From Pyrinomonadaceae bacterium (GTDB taxonomy: Bacteria; Acidobacteriota; Blastocatellia; Pyrinomonadales; Pyrinomonadaceae), in the NCBI GenBank assembly GCA_019186825.1, contig JABARP010000019.1:7501-71500 (forward strand): a stretch of DNA of 64,000 nt, read 5' to 3'. The position numbers and the translations under genes were made by a program. Positions 10,640 to 19,956 of this stretch are shown here, piece after piece (within the stretch, counting starts at the first letter, position 1; every line of letters starts with the position of its first letter). A model generated the notes under the pieces. That model searched no databases. It was not told the DNA's origin and saw only the letters and a list, made by a program, of their open reading frames with translations.

Positions 10640-11926
10640 CTAAATTGCCTTTACTATAAAGAGCGTGCCATCGTCATCAAGAAATTTCCGTTCCGTAAAA
10701 TCCGTAACGCCCTTACGAACGTGGTCGATCAGCTCTTTTGCCGGAAGGTGAATTCCGTCCAGAACGCGTTTCGCGAATCTGTCGACGCCGTACTCTTCGC
10801 CCAGATCGTTCGTCGCCTCGGTAATTCCGTCCGTATAGATAACCATCACCTGGCCCGGCTCGAACCGAATGAAATGCTGATGAAAATGCACGTCCTCGAA
10901 CATCCCGAGCGGCTGATCGCCATATTCGACGTACCGATATTCACCGTCCGCCTTTATCAGCAGGGGTGGATTATGTCCTGCATTTGAGAATACGAATGTG
11001 CGGTTCGTTGAATCGAGTACGCCGTAGATCGCAGTGATGAATTGGTTATCGTCGATGGATTCATATAGGAGATTGCTGACCTTTGAGAACGCGACGTTTG
11101 GCGCGTAACCGGTCTGCGAACTCGTCCGCAACGACGCTCTTAGAAATGCCATCAGCAAGGCCGCCGGAATCCCTTTTCCGACTGCATCCGCGACAACGAT
11201 GCCGTATTGGTCCTCAAACAGCTTTACCCAATCGTAATAATCGCCCGAAACCTCTTCGGCCGGAAAAATGAATGCACTCACGTCGAAGCCCGCGACCTCC
11301 GGATCGTCTTCCGGAAGGAGTTCGAGCTGCACCTTTCGAGCGATATCCAGCTGAGCCTCGATGCGTTTTTTCTCGACGACTTGTTCGTGCAGCCTCACCT
11401 TTTCGATGATGATCGCAACCTGCGACGTCAAGAGCTGGAGCACCTCAAGATCATCCTCGTCAAAGGCATTCAGCTCGTCGCTTTCCAGATCGAATGCCCC
11501 GATAACGCGGTCATTCGAAATGATCGGAGCGACCATTTCCGAACGCGTACGCTCACGCGCCTTGAAATATCTATCGTCCTTGCTTACATCAGGCGAGAGG
11601 ATAGGCTCGCCCGATTGCACGACCGTCCCCAGAAAGCCTTCGCCCATTCGCAGACGCGGCTCGATCAGCTCAAAACTCAATTGGTAACCGCGAATCGCCT
11701 TAGCCTTGAAAAGTTCCTTCTTTTCTCCTTCTTTTGCCTCCACAAGGTAAATTCCGGCCGCATCGTAAGGGATAAGCGAACCGAGCGTATCCATCACGAG
11801 GTTCAAAACCTCCTCGAGATCGAGCGACTGTGAGATCGTCTTCGTAATATCGAGGAGAAGGCGCAGTTTGTCCTCAACCGTTAGTCTTGTAGCGTGGTCA
11901 GAATGTTCGGACTGAGCCTGGTGCAT
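10640..11926 (-). CDS. GAF-domain PP2C-type serine phosphatase (RsbU/SpoIIE-like)
   Basis: A protein of 428 residues. About residues 20-175 form a GAF sensory domain (LDLEEVLNLVMDTLGSLIPY near its start). After a short helical linker (VVEKKRIEAQLDIARKVQ), residues about 205-428 form the SpoIIE-type PP2C domain with metal-binding Asp residues in EVSGDYYDW, ADAVGKGIPAALLMA and YTDGITEA. Such proteins dephosphorylate anti-sigma-factor antagonists (STAS proteins) in partner-switching control. No STAS protein or anti-sigma kinase is adjacent, so its target lies elsewhere. Confidence 0.88.
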   Translation of the reverse strand: MHQAQSEHSDHATRLTVEDKLRLLLDITKTISQSLDLEEVLNLVMDTLGSLIPYDAAGIYLVEAKEGEKKELFKAKAIRGYQLSFELIEPRLRMGEGFLGTVVQSGEPILSPDVSKDDRYFKARERTRSEMVAPIISNDRVIGAFDLESDELNAFDEDDLEVLQLLTSQVAIIIEKVRLHEQVVEKKRIEAQLDIARKVQLELLPEDDPEVAGFDVSAFIFPAEEVSGDYYDWVKLFEDQYGIVVADAVGKGIPAALLMAFLRASLRTSSQTGYAPNVAFSKVSNLLYESIDDNQFITAIYGVLDSTNRTFVFSNAGHNPPLLIKADGEYRYVEYGDQPLGMFEDVHFHQHFIRFEPGQVMVIYTDGITEATNDLGEEYGVDRFAKRVLDGIHLPAKELIDHVRKGVTDFTERKFLDDDGTLFIVKAI

Positions 11927-12013
11927 TTGAAAAATGTCGGGAAATAAAGAAACGCGAACGCGGGCGATGATCTATTCGCCCAAACGAATATTATACACGT
12001 TTCCGACGCGACC

Positions 12014-12616
12014 TTACCCTTTGAATAGATGTTTTTCGTACAGACCCCAAAGACGCGAGATCTTGATGCGAAACTCGACAAGCGCAGTGCTAACGCCGTA
12101 GTGCCGTGCTATCTCGCGGGCAGTTCGCCCGTCGATGATCAGCTTCTTCAATCCCGAATACGGGACGAGTGCCGCAGCGCCGGTCGAATACGCTTCCTCT
12201 TCGATAGCGTGGTTGTAGTCCCGTGTTTTTGTGGTTTTGCCCGATGGATCTTTTACAGCAAGTTCATTCGCCTTATGGCCGAGAAAAACATGGCTTACTT
12301 CCTCCATCAAGGTTGCCGCGTGGCGATTCTTGCTGTGTGTCGGATTGAGTATGATCAGCGTGCGGCCGTCCGGTAGCGGTATCGAAGCGGCTCCGCCCGA
12401 CCACGCATCTTTCCCCGCACCGAGCAAATGCTCTCGCGTGCCCTCGCTCAAGGCCGACACTTGCTCAAATGGCACGACAAGAAGATTCGCATGCGCGGCA
12501 AGTTCGAATGGATCGAGCCTGTCGATATCCTTCTTAAGGCCCGCAAACTGCCGCAAGCCCTGAGCCCGCATCTCGTAGCGGCGGCCCTTCTCTGTCGGCG
12601 GAAATTCCCTGTTCAT
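12014..12616 (-). CDS. ImmA/IrrE-family metallopeptidase-like protein with altered HExxH
   Basis: A protein of 200 residues resembling the DUF955 ImmA/IrrE family: ATLMEEVSHVFLGH occupies the zinc-motif position, the downstream acidic motif IEEEAYSTGAAAL supplies the third ligand, and TAREIARHYGVSTALVEFRI near the C-terminus matches the helix-turn-helix-like end of the family. The first His of HExxH appears as Glu (EEVSH), so metal binding may be altered. No helix-turn-helix repressor partner is adjacent. Family members cleave repressors after stress; function here is inferred only. Confidence 0.75.
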   Translation of the reverse strand: MNREFPPTEKGRRYEMRAQGLRQFAGLKKDIDRLDPFELAAHANLLVVPFEQVSALSEGTREHLLGAGKDAWSGGAASIPLPDGRTLIILNPTHSKNRHAATLMEEVSHVFLGHKANELAVKDPSGKTTKTRDYNHAIEEEAYSTGAAALVPYSGLKKLIIDGRTAREIARHYGVSTALVEFRIKISRLWGLYEKHLFKG

Positions 12617-12700
12617 TGTGCCACGAAATCAAAATGGCTTCGGCAAGATACGCCGCGACGCACCCTGGCCGAAGCCTTCCTGGAAATTCACAATTTCGCC

Positions 12701-13222
12701 CTAAACTTCTTTGTATTCGGAATCGACGACCTCGCTCGAAAGCGCGACGCGGTAATTCTTCGATTGCTTCTGCTTCGTGATCAAAAGGTCTTCCTTTCGC
12801 TTTAGAAGGTCCGCTCGATTGAATACCGAGATCTCGAAATTATAGCCGTGCGTGATCGCATCCTTCGGGCAGGCTTCTACGCAGTAACCGCAGAAGATAC
12901 AGCGGCCGTAGTCGATGTTATAGACCTTTGCATAACGTTCGTCGCGGCCGATACGTTCCATGTAGGGCCTTGCATCCTGCTCCGCCTCGATGTAGATACA
13001 GTCCGATGGACACGCTGCCGCACAAAGGTAGCAGGCAACGCACTTCTCTTTTCCGTTCTCATCAACGTGCAGGAGGTGCTGGCCGCGGTATCTGGGCTGA
13101 ACCGTAACCGGTACGTCGGGATACTGCACCGTCCACTTCTCCCGCGGGATCTCGGCAAGAGTACGCTTCATACCCTTGACGACGGCCACAGTTGATTCGA
13201 TCACATCTGAAATTAGCGACAT
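12701..13222 (-). CDS. nuoI: NADH-quinone oxidoreductase subunit I (orphan)
   Basis: A protein of 173 residues with two complete [4Fe-4S] motifs, CVACYLCAAACPSDC and CIFCGYCVEACPKDA, in the spacing of NuoI/TYKY, which relays electrons in the peripheral arm of respiratory complex I. The ATG at 13222 is preferred over a TTG at 13240, because a TATAAT box at 13246-13251 would leave the TTG outside or at the extreme 5' end of the transcript. No other nuo gene lies in the window, so it is separated from the rest of complex I. Confidence 0.93.
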   Translation of the reverse strand: MSLISDVIESTVAVVKGMKRTLAEIPREKWTVQYPDVPVTVQPRYRGQHLLHVDENGKEKCVACYLCAAACPSDCIYIEAEQDARPYMERIGRDERYAKVYNIDYGRCIFCGYCVEACPKDAITHGYNFEISVFNRADLLKRKEDLLITKQKQSKNYRVALSSEVVDSEYKEV

Positions 13223-13245
13223 TCTAGAAAAATTCCCCAACCTTC

Positions 13246-13275
13246 ATTATAGGCTTTGGATGGAGGCGTTATCAA
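13246..13275 (-). promoter_or_regulatory. Sigma-70-type promoter of nuoI
   Basis: On the minus strand, TTGATA (13270-13275) is followed after 18 bp by TATAAT (13246-13251). The expected start point is about 20 bp before the nuoI ATG at 13222. Confidence 0.6.
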
Positions 13276-14165
13276 AAAGCCCTCTCTAAAGCCCGCATAC
13301 CACCGAAAAGGAATAGGAAGGCGAGCCACGCAAGGCTTGCGACAACGCCAAGAATACCGGTGATTAGGCCGATCATAGCAAAAGAACCGCCGCCGTAAGC
13401 GACCGGATCATTCGCTGCTTTCGAGCGGGCCATAAATCCGGTAATGATCGCGATCAAACTCGGCACCACCGAACCGCAGCAAAGGGTCAAACCGAGAATA
13501 CCGATGATCATCGAGACGACAGCAAGCGTCTTGCTCTGTCCCGCTGCTGGTGGAGGCGGCGGAACGGGAAGCGGTGCTGACGGCTCGACTTGTGCGGGCG
13601 GAGCCGCCGCCACCGGAGCTGCCGGCGTGGCCGCAGGCGGAGGTTCAGGGAACGGCTGCATCTTTGTCGGCGGCTCGTCGTCAAAACTCGATAAACTCGA
13701 CGCCGGCTTTGGCACTTCGAACGGCGATGGCGGCGGCGGTGAAATATCGTTGAAATTCGGAGCGTTACTGAAATGCGGCGATGCGATCTCGGGCTCGGAA
13801 AATTTGGGCGGTTCAGGGACCGGAGCTGCGGGCGGTTCCGGGGCCGGGGCTGCCGGTGCATCGGGTATCTCCATACCCGGATCGTCCTTTTCTTCGAGCA
13901 GCTGGCGCATCTCGTCTGCCGAGGCGACCATGGTCTTCATCATATCGCCACCGCCGGGAGCCGGTAGATCGAGCATATTGTCCGGTTCGGCGATCGGTAC
14001 GGGAGCATTGTCTGCCTGCGAAGCAGCCTTGATCTCGGCCGGACTTGCGACCATCGTCGCATACGGGTCAAGCGGCGGTGCGTCGTCAACCAACGCAGTT
14101 CCGTCCGCCTGACAGAACCGCAACGAATCCTCAAAAGTGTTATCGCACGTCGGGCATCGTTTCAT
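13272..14165 (-). CDS. Zinc-ribbon, proline-rich linker and DUF4190-like membrane protein
   Basis: A protein of 297 residues in three parts. Residues 1-20 carry CPTCDNTFEDSLRFC, a short zinc-ribbon-like cysteine pattern. Residues about 30-205 form a Pro/Ala-rich disordered linker. Residues about 210-297 hold two hydrophobic hairpins (SMIIGILGLTLCCGSVVPSL and MIGLITGILGVVASLAWL) typical of DUF4190. It is probably anchored in the inner membrane with the ribbon in the cytoplasm. Function unknown. Its stop lies between the nuoI start and the nuoI promoter elements. Confidence 0.75.
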   Translation of the reverse strand: MKRCPTCDNTFEDSLRFCQADGTALVDDAPPLDPYATMVASPAEIKAASQADNAPVPIAEPDNMLDLPAPGGGDMMKTMVASADEMRQLLEEKDDPGMEIPDAPAAPAPEPPAAPVPEPPKFSEPEIASPHFSNAPNFNDISPPPPSPFEVPKPASSLSSFDDEPPTKMQPFPEPPPAATPAAPVAAAPPAQVEPSAPLPVPPPPPAAGQSKTLAVVSMIIGILGLTLCCGSVVPSLIAIITGFMARSKAANDPVAYGGGSFAMIGLITGILGVVASLAWLAFLFLFGGMRALERAF

Positions 14166-14301
14166 AGTTTTAATTTTTGGAGTCAGCTATCGGAGTTTCA
14201 GGCTACAGGGTTTGTCAATGGAACCGCAGAAGACCGCACACACTTAGGCCGCCCTTTCAAACCCCGTAACTTCTGAACTTCGTAACTTATACTCCGAACC
14301 G

Positions 14302-14718
14302 CTATACCAATTCAAGCTTGCTAAAGAAATATGCGATCTCGATCTGCGCATTTTCTTCAGAATCCGAGCCGTGAACTGCGTTTTCGCCGATAGATGTCGC
14401 AAATTCCTTGCGCAGCGTGCCTTCGGCAGCCTCGGCCGGATTCGTCGCTCCCATCAGGTCGCGCCAAGCCTTTACAGCACCATCTTTTTCGAGCGCAAGC
14501 ACAACGCACGGCCCGCTCGACATAAAATCGCAAAGCTCGTCATAAAAGCCTTTACCGGCGTGAACCGCATAAAACCCCTCTGCCTGCTTACGCGTCTGGT
14601 GAATAAGCTTCATTCCGCGAATTCCGAACCCTGCGTCCAGAATGCGTTGAATGATCGCACCTTGCTTCCCTGCCCGAACCGCATCGGGCTTAATGATCCC
14701 AAATGTTAAATTGCTCAT
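14302..14718 (-). CDS. ndk: Nucleoside diphosphate kinase
   Basis: Transfers the gamma-phosphate from ATP to nucleoside diphosphates through a phosphohistidine. At 138 residues it has the normal length; FGIIKPDAVRAGKQG starts the fold and the active-site His is in NAVHGSDS near residue 118. It stands as a single gene. It complements the pyrimidine genes elsewhere in the window. Confidence 0.96.
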   Translation of the reverse strand: MSNLTFGIIKPDAVRAGKQGAIIQRILDAGFGIRGMKLIHQTRKQAEGFYAVHAGKGFYDELCDFMSSGPCVVLALEKDGAVKAWRDLMGATNPAEAAEGTLRKEFATSIGENAVHGSDSEENAQIEIAYFFSKLELV

Positions 14719-14854
14719 TATATTAGAATTGTATTGAATTAGAGCTCCAAATCAGTCCTAGCCGTCTTAAGCTCCATAGAAGAATATCCGTCCTCGCCAT
14801 TCCACGCAAATCAGCGAGATGCTCTGGGCAATTCACGTTGGCGGCAGCTCCTGC

Positions 14855-15481
14855 TTACCAGCTTCCCGAAGCGCCGCCGCCGACCTTAACCGGCAATGGA
14901 ATGTCGGGCATCATATTCCCAACCATATGGCGTGTCAAAAAATTCCCTGTCGCGGTCACCTTGATGTCTCTGCCTGGATTTCGACCCCACGAGCTGCTTA
15001 CGACCTCTCCGTTCGCGGGTACGTAGTTGGTGATCTGCGGATTACCGCGAAGCGATCCGATCGTCATCATGCCGACAAGCGGTGCCGGATTGATCGTGCT
15101 TGCTGTGATCCTCGTTCTTACGGATGAGTATGCAGCGAGGCCGCCGCCCAAAGAGTGGCCCGCAAGGTGGTGAACTCCATACTCCCGTTGATACCTGAGC
15201 GTAAGCGACAATGCCTGTGTGTATTGATGAGAATACCCGCCGAGAGCCTGTATGCCATCGTGTATAAAATCCATGACCGAGTCGCTGCCGGCAAACGCGA
15301 GAACATAGAGTTCGCGATTCTCCGGCTTTGTAAGGACTGCCTTAAATCCCGTTAGATGCGTCGCCCTGTCGGCCAAGATCGACCAGATAGTTCCATCAGG
15401 AAAACTGTATCGGTCACCCGTAACGCCATCATAAGCGATCTGGCATACACCCTTTGTTTCGGCCATGGTCAAAGTTGACAT
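14855..15481 (-). CDS. Lipase class 3-like alpha/beta hydrolase
   Basis: The start at 15481 is chosen because GGAG lies about 10 bp upstream; the frame to 15694 would run through a terminator and into the aminotransferase gene. The resulting 208-residue protein has the nucleophile elbow GHSLGGGLAAY, preceded by VLAFAGSDSVMDFIHDG, which resembles the FRGTxSxxDW oxyanion region of class 3 lipases. A His near the C-terminus (FLTRHMVGN) could complete the triad. There is no signal peptide. Substrate unknown. Confidence 0.75.
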   Translation of the reverse strand: MSTLTMAETKGVCQIAYDGVTGDRYSFPDGTIWSILADRATHLTGFKAVLTKPENRELYVLAFAGSDSVMDFIHDGIQALGGYSHQYTQALSLTLRYQREYGVHHLAGHSLGGGLAAYSSVRTRITASTINPAPLVGMMTIGSLRGNPQITNYVPANGEVVSSSWGRNPGRDIKVTATGNFLTRHMVGNMMPDIPLPVKVGGGASGSW

Positions 15482-15580
15482 AGTTCTTCTTCTCCGGACG
15501 TTCGATTTCGAGAAATTTCTCTTTATTATGACGGTATTTAGGATAGATTTTTGCGTTAGAAATTTCAAAAATGCCGCCAA

Positions 15581-15620
15581 AAACACAACGCCCGACAAGC
15601 GTGAAAGCCTGTCGGGCGTG
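15581..15620 (-). terminator. Rho-independent terminator of the aminotransferase gene
   Basis: A perfect 10-bp stem (acgcccgaca at 15588-15597 and tgtcgggcgt at 15610-15619). On the minus strand it is followed by a T-rich run (TTGTGTTTTT). It separates the aminotransferase from the lipase-like gene. Confidence 0.85.
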
Positions 15621-15641
15621 TAAGCCAATACGGTCGATTTT

Positions 15642-16997
15642 CTAGATCGAGGCCGCGATCGCCTCGTCGAAGATCTGCAGAGCGACATCGACATTCTCTT
15701 TCGTAAGGATCAGCGGCGGCGAGAAGCGTATCGAGTTCGAGCCGCATCCGAGAATGATAAGCCCTCGATTATAGCATTCCATCTCGACCTTATCGCGAAG
15801 TTCCGCATCTGCTTTCAAGCTCGTTTTATCCGTCACAAATTCGACGCCGAGCATCATTCCAAGCCCGCGTACATCGCCGATGCAGTCGTATTTGGCCTTG
15901 AGTTCGTTAAGGCCCGCTTCGAGGTATGCACCGACCTCGCGGCTGTTCTCGACGAGCCCGCCCTTGAGCAGGCGGATCGTTGCCATCGCGGCTTCGAGAG
16001 CGACGGGATTGCCGCCGAACGTCGATGCGTGCGCTCCCTTGTGCCAGTCCATAATATCTGCCCGAGCGGTACAGGCACCGATCGGCATACCGGATCCGAG
16101 GCCTTTTGCCATACAGATAATGTCGGCCCTTATGCCGTCGTAATGATCGAGCGCGAACATCTTGCCGGTACGGCCCATTCCGGACTGAACCTCGTCCACG
16201 ATGAGCATAATGCCGTTCTCGTCGCAGATGCGTCGAAGCTCTTTGACGAACGCCTTCGGAGCAGGAATATAGCCGCCCTCGCCCTGAACGACTTCAAGCA
16301 CGATGCCCGCGACCTCTTCAGGCGGCGTCGTTGTTTGGAAGACACGATCTTCGAGCCAGCTTACGACATCGCGAGTGATCGTCGCCTCGTCGGTCGGCAT
16401 ATTCGTTGCAAAGTGGCGGAATTTGTTCGGATACGGAATATGAACTACATCGAGCGGCTGCCGCATAAATCCAAGCCGCTGTGCACGCTTTGACGACGTC
16501 AACGAGAGGGCTCCAAGCGTACGTCCGTGGAACGAACCGTAGAACGAAACGAACTTTTGCCGCTTCGTATGGTACATCGCAAGCTTCAATGCAGTTTCGA
16601 TCGCTTCTGCTCCACTATTTGCAAAATGCGTACGGGTCGGGCCGTCGATCGGAACGATCTCTTCCAACATTTTCCCGAGTTCCGGCATCTGGCGGTAGAA
16701 ATAGTCTGTCCCGCAGAAATGTATGAACTCATTCACCTGCTTTGTGATCGCAGCAACGACCTCCGGATGGCAATGGCCGGTTGAACAAACCGCGACGCCG
16801 GCGTTGCAATCGAGAAAGAGGTTTCCGTCCGCGTCTGTAACCCAAACACCTTGGGCATGATCGACGACGAGCTTGTAATCCGGACGCGGATAGCTCGGCG
16901 TTACGTATCTTGCATCGGAATCGATGATCTCGCGGGACTTCGGCCCCGGGAGTTCCGTTTTAATAAGTGGTCTCTGTAATTCGGTTGACGGCTTCAT
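15642..16997 (-). CDS. Class III pyridoxal-phosphate aminotransferase (acetylornithine/4-aminobutyrate type)
   Basis: The ATG at 16997 has GGAG 9 bp upstream and gives 451 residues; the frame to 17033 adds 12 residues without a site. Class III features: NSGAEAIETALKLA (cofactor phosphate), FYGSFHGRTLGALSLT, VEVVQGEGGY-like segment, VDEVQSGMGRTG (Asp to pyridine N) and the Schiff-base Lys in MAKGLGSGMPIGA. The length and sequence fit the 4-aminobutyrate/acetylornithine aminotransferase group; without arg or gab neighbours the amino donor cannot be fixed. Confidence 0.88.
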   Translation of the reverse strand: MKPSTELQRPLIKTELPGPKSREIIDSDARYVTPSYPRPDYKLVVDHAQGVWVTDADGNLFLDCNAGVAVCSTGHCHPEVVAAITKQVNEFIHFCGTDYFYRQMPELGKMLEEIVPIDGPTRTHFANSGAEAIETALKLAMYHTKRQKFVSFYGSFHGRTLGALSLTSSKRAQRLGFMRQPLDVVHIPYPNKFRHFATNMPTDEATITRDVVSWLEDRVFQTTTPPEEVAGIVLEVVQGEGGYIPAPKAFVKELRRICDENGIMLIVDEVQSGMGRTGKMFALDHYDGIRADIICMAKGLGSGMPIGACTARADIMDWHKGAHASTFGGNPVALEAAMATIRLLKGGLVENSREVGAYLEAGLNELKAKYDCIGDVRGLGMMLGVEFVTDKTSLKADAELRDKVEMECYNRGLIILGCGSNSIRFSPPLILTKENVDVALQIFDEAIAASI

Positions 16998-17275
16998 GAT
17001 CTTGATCTCCTGAAATAAGGGTGTGCGCCGCACCTGCTTGTGCGGACTTATCCAAAAGGTTTTACCGACGATCTATCGCCGGTCCTGCAAGTCGAATTTT
17101 CGATGATTAGTCGCCGCCAAAGAGGTTGGCGCGTTGCCTTGAGGGTCTAAGCTTTGCAATGGAACGCGAAGTCATAGATACGACCAATATACCAGAAGCT
17201 TGCAAAAGAGGGAAAAGCCGGCCGGCGGCGGCTAACGGTTTTGAGTCGCTCACACGGGCGTGAAAGAATAGACCT

Positions 17276-19342
17276 ATGTCAACACCATCGAAGTTCTCGA
17301 ATCGGCTCATCAACGAAACCTCGCCATACCTTTTGCAGCATGCGCACAATCCCGTGGATTGGTTCCCGTGGGGCCCGGAAGCCTTTGAAAAAGCGAAGGC
17401 CGAAGACAAGCCTTTGCTCGTTAGTATCGGCTATTCCGCCTGCCATTGGTGCCATGTTATGGAGCACGAATCTTTCGAGGATGCCGAGACCGCGAAGCTG
17501 ATGAATGAGAGCTTCGTTAACGTCAAGGTCGATATGGAAGAGCGTCCCGACGTTGACCAGATATATATGAGCTTCGTGCAGATGACGACGGGACGCGGCG
17601 GCTGGCCGATGAATGTGTTCTTAACGCCGGACAAGCGCCCATTCTTCGGCGGCACATACTTCCCTCCATTGCCACGATACGGAATGCCCTCCTGGCGGCA
17701 GATCCTGATGAGCATCGCCGAAGCGTATAAAGAGAGGCGTGATGAGATCGAACACTCTGCGAACGAGATCATCGGCGAACTGCGACGGCTCTCGATCGTC
17801 AGCGAGGGAACTTCCCTCTCCTCCGAGATCCTTGATGGAGCGTTCAATTCATTCGATCGAAGTTTCGACGCCACGAATGGCGGATTCGGCGGGGCACCGA
17901 AATTCCCGCAGGCAATGTCGCTTGAGTTCCTGCTCCGCCGCGACCACACGATCGGCGATAAGCGGTCGCTCGAAATGACGCTCCTTACGCTCGACAAGAT
18001 GGCGTTCGGAGGCATCTACGACCAGCTCGGCGGCGGCTTCCACAGATACTCCGTGGATAATGTATGGCTCGTGCCGCATTTCGAAAAAATGCTCTACGAC
18101 AACGCCCAACTTGCACGCGTTTATCTGCACGCCTTCCAAGTTACAGGCAACGAAGAATACCGGCGAATTGCGACCGAAACTCTTGACTATGTTCTGCGTG
18201 AAATGACCGACGCGAGCGGCGGATTTTATTCGAGCCAGGATGCAGACAGCGAGGGTGAAGAAGGAAAATTCTTTGTCTGGAGCGAGGAGGAGGTCGATGA
18301 TGCCCTCGGCGAAGACGCTCACGCATTCAAGTTCTTCTTCGATGTCTCGAAGGGCGGGAATTTTGAAGGTAAGAACATTCTGAATCGTCCACGCACCATC
18401 GATTCGGCTGCCTCCGCTCTGAAGATGGATCCGCTCGACCTGTTTATGCTACTTGAGAACGGCAGGCAAAAACTTTTCGAGCTGCGTGAAAAGCGCGTAA
18501 AGCCGCATCGCGACGAGAAGGTACTCGCCTCGTGGAACGGCCTGATGCTCGCGGCCTTCGCAGACGCTGCAGGTGTTCTCGGAAACGAGCATTATCTTGC
18601 GGCAGCTGAAAGGAATGCGCAGTTTCTGCACGATCAAATGATCAACAGTGAAGGCCGGCTCTACCGATCGTGGAAAATGGGCGAGGCAAAATTGAATGGT
18701 TATTTGGACGACTATGCAAATGTCGCGGACGGCCTTTTAGTTCTTTATCGAACGACCGGGAAGATAGAGTATTTTGATCGGGCACGGGCTTTCGCCGATC
18801 AGATGATCGAACACTTTTGGGATCAGGACGCCGGCGGTTTCTTCTACACATCGAATGACCACGAAGAGTTGGTCGTCCGCTCAAAGGACTTTACCGACAA
18901 CGCAACACCTTCGGGAAACTCTGCCACCGCCGACGTTTTGCTTCGGATCGCAAAGCTAACGGGAGATGAGCGTTATGAAAGGTTTGCGGTTGCGACGCTC
19001 CGGCTCGCAGCAAGGCAGATCGCTCGATATCCGCAGGGGTTTGGGCGTGCTCTGTCAACCCTCGAATTCCTGCTCAACAATCGTGGAGAGCTCGCGGTCG
19101 TCGGGCCAAAAGAAAATGAGCTTGAGCGTGCTGCACTCGCGGCATATCTTCCGACCACAACGGTCGCGATATCTTCCGATCCGTCGGCGGATTCTGCGTC
19201 GGTCCCGCTCTTCAAGGATCGCGCGGACAGTGCCAAAGCCAGGGCCTATCTATGTGAGAATTTCGTTTGCTCTCGCCCCGTGACGACGGTTGACGATTTG
19301 CACAAGATCCTCGCCAAACAAGAAAAAGGCTCGAATGTCTAG
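17276..19342 (+). CDS. Thioredoxin-domain protein of the YyaL/SPATA20 family
   Basis: A protein of 688 residues matching the YyaL (DUF255, SSP411) family: an N-terminal thioredoxin-like domain opening with [25 protein letters not shown] sequence and a CHWC redox-like motif ([16 protein letters not shown]) near residue 56, then an (alpha/alpha)-barrel resembling N-acylglucosamine 2-epimerases and glycosidases ([34 protein letters not shown]). The biochemical function of the family is not settled. Single gene; its stop lies in the loop of a terminator. Confidence 0.9.
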   Translation: MSTPSKFSNRLINETSPYLLQHAHNPVDWFPWGPEAFEKAKAEDKPLLVSIGYSACHWCHVMEHESFEDAETAKLMNESFVNVKVDMEERPDVDQIYMSFVQMTTGRGGWPMNVFLTPDKRPFFGGTYFPPLPRYGMPSWRQILMSIAEAYKERRDEIEHSANEIIGELRRLSIVSEGTSLSSEILDGAFNSFDRSFDATNGGFGGAPKFPQAMSLEFLLRRDHTIGDKRSLEMTLLTLDKMAFGGIYDQLGGGFHRYSVDNVWLVPHFEKMLYDNAQLARVYLHAFQVTGNEEYRRIATETLDYVLREMTDASGGFYSSQDADSEGEEGKFFVWSEEEVDDALGEDAHAFKFFFDVSKGGNFEGKNILNRPRTIDSAASALKMDPLDLFMLLENGRQKLFELREKRVKPHRDEKVLASWNGLMLAAFADAAGVLGNEHYLAAAERNAQFLHDQMINSEGRLYRSWKMGEAKLNGYLDDYANVADGLLVLYRTTGKIEYFDRARAFADQMIEHFWDQDAGGFFYTSNDHEELVVRSKDFTDNATPSGNSATADVLLRIAKLTGDERYERFAVATLRLAARQIARYPQGFGRALSTLEFLLNNRGELAVVGPKENELERAALAAYLPTTTVAISSDPSADSASVPLFKDRADSAKARAYLCENFVCSRPVTTVDDLHKILAKQEKGSNV

Positions 19343-19354
19343 AACACTCGAGCC
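19323..19354 (-). terminator. Terminator of Asn/Ala-rich lipoprotein A
   Basis: A stem of ggctcga (19328-19334) with tcgagcc (19348-19354), extended by tgt/aca. On the minus strand it is followed by TTTTT. The stop codon of the convergent YyaL-like gene lies in the loop. Confidence 0.7.
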
Positions 19355-19387
19355 AATTCAAAGAAAGTAACGAATTTTATCCGTTAA

Positions 19388-19690
19388 CTATTTCTTCTCT
19401 TCTTTTGCGTTCGCATTTGCGGGTGCATTAGCAGCCGGCTTCACATCCTTAGCAGCGTTAGCTACCGAGTTAGCAGCGGTGCCAGCAGCATTTGCAGCGT
19501 GGTTAGCGGCATTCGCCATTGCGTTTGCAGCATTAGCCATTGCGTTAGCAGCGTTTGCCATAGCGGCGTTAGCTGTATTCATTGCGTTTGCCACAGCTTT
19601 GTTAGCTGCGGTATTCGTGGCTGCTTCTCCGCAGGCCATTCCAAGAGCACCCAAGGCCAGAACGGCCGAAAGAGCGATCACTTTTTTCAT
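19388..19690 (-). CDS. Asn/Ala-rich low-complexity lipoprotein A
   Basis: The ATG at 19690 is chosen (AGGAG upstream), giving 100 residues. A lipoprotein signal ends in the lipobox LGMAC with Cys about residue 20. The mature part is almost entirely Ala, Asn and Met in an imperfect repeat (AMANAANAMANAAN), ending in a Lys/Glu tail. It probably forms an extended chain anchored in the membrane. It is a paralogue of the next gene, with matching promoter, leader and terminator arrangement. Function unknown. Confidence 0.8.
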   Translation of the reverse strand: MKKVIALSAVLALGALGMACGEAATNTAANKAVANAMNTANAAMANAANAMANAANAMANAANHAANAAGTAANSVANAAKDVKPAANAPANANAKEEKK

Positions 19691-19806
19691 AACAATTGAC
19701 TCTCCTGTCTTCTTCAAAGATTAGATCTAATTTTTTCCCAAGACTCAGGCCATAAGGCCGTGCCTTGAATTGTCCCGATAAAGCTTTGATTTAGGGAACA
19801 TTCGAC

Positions 19807-19835
19807 AATATATGCAGGTCAGAGCGACAAGTCAA
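19807..19835 (-). promoter_or_regulatory. Sigma-70-type promoter of lipoprotein A
   Basis: On the minus strand, TTGACT (19830-19835), 17 bp, then TATATT (19807-19812). It gives an untranslated leader of roughly 110 bases before the ATG at 19690. Confidence 0.72.
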
Positions 19836-19876
19836 CCCCTAAAAGTGCTTTTTCAACAAACTTTTAACAAAGGAAA

Positions 19877-19912
19877 AAGGCACGCGTCCCAAATGCTTGG
19901 GCAGCGTGCCTT
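19877..19912 (-). terminator. Terminator of Asn/Ala-rich lipoprotein B
   Basis: A 9-bp outer stem (aaggcacgc with gcgtgcctt) and a 5-bp inner stem (cccaa with ttggg). On the minus strand it is followed by TTTTTCC. Confidence 0.85.
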
Positions 19913-19956
19913 CGAATAATTACCTTTTCGAGGTCAATTCAACCCCGTCAGGAAAA

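Noticed and set aside
12014..12616. ImmA/IrrE-like gene as part of a toxin-antitoxin or phage repressor module
   Set aside because: No helix-turn-helix partner, integrase or phage gene lies nearby.
13444..14112. 222-codon plus-strand frame rich in Gly, Ala and Ser
   Set aside because: It is the antisense of the Pro/Ala-rich linker of the DUF4190-type protein; GC-rich proline codons leave the opposite strand open.
14855..15694. Longer lipase-like frame starting at 15694
   Set aside because: It crosses a strong terminator and overlaps the end of the aminotransferase gene; its added residues are Arg/Ser-rich and not family-like.
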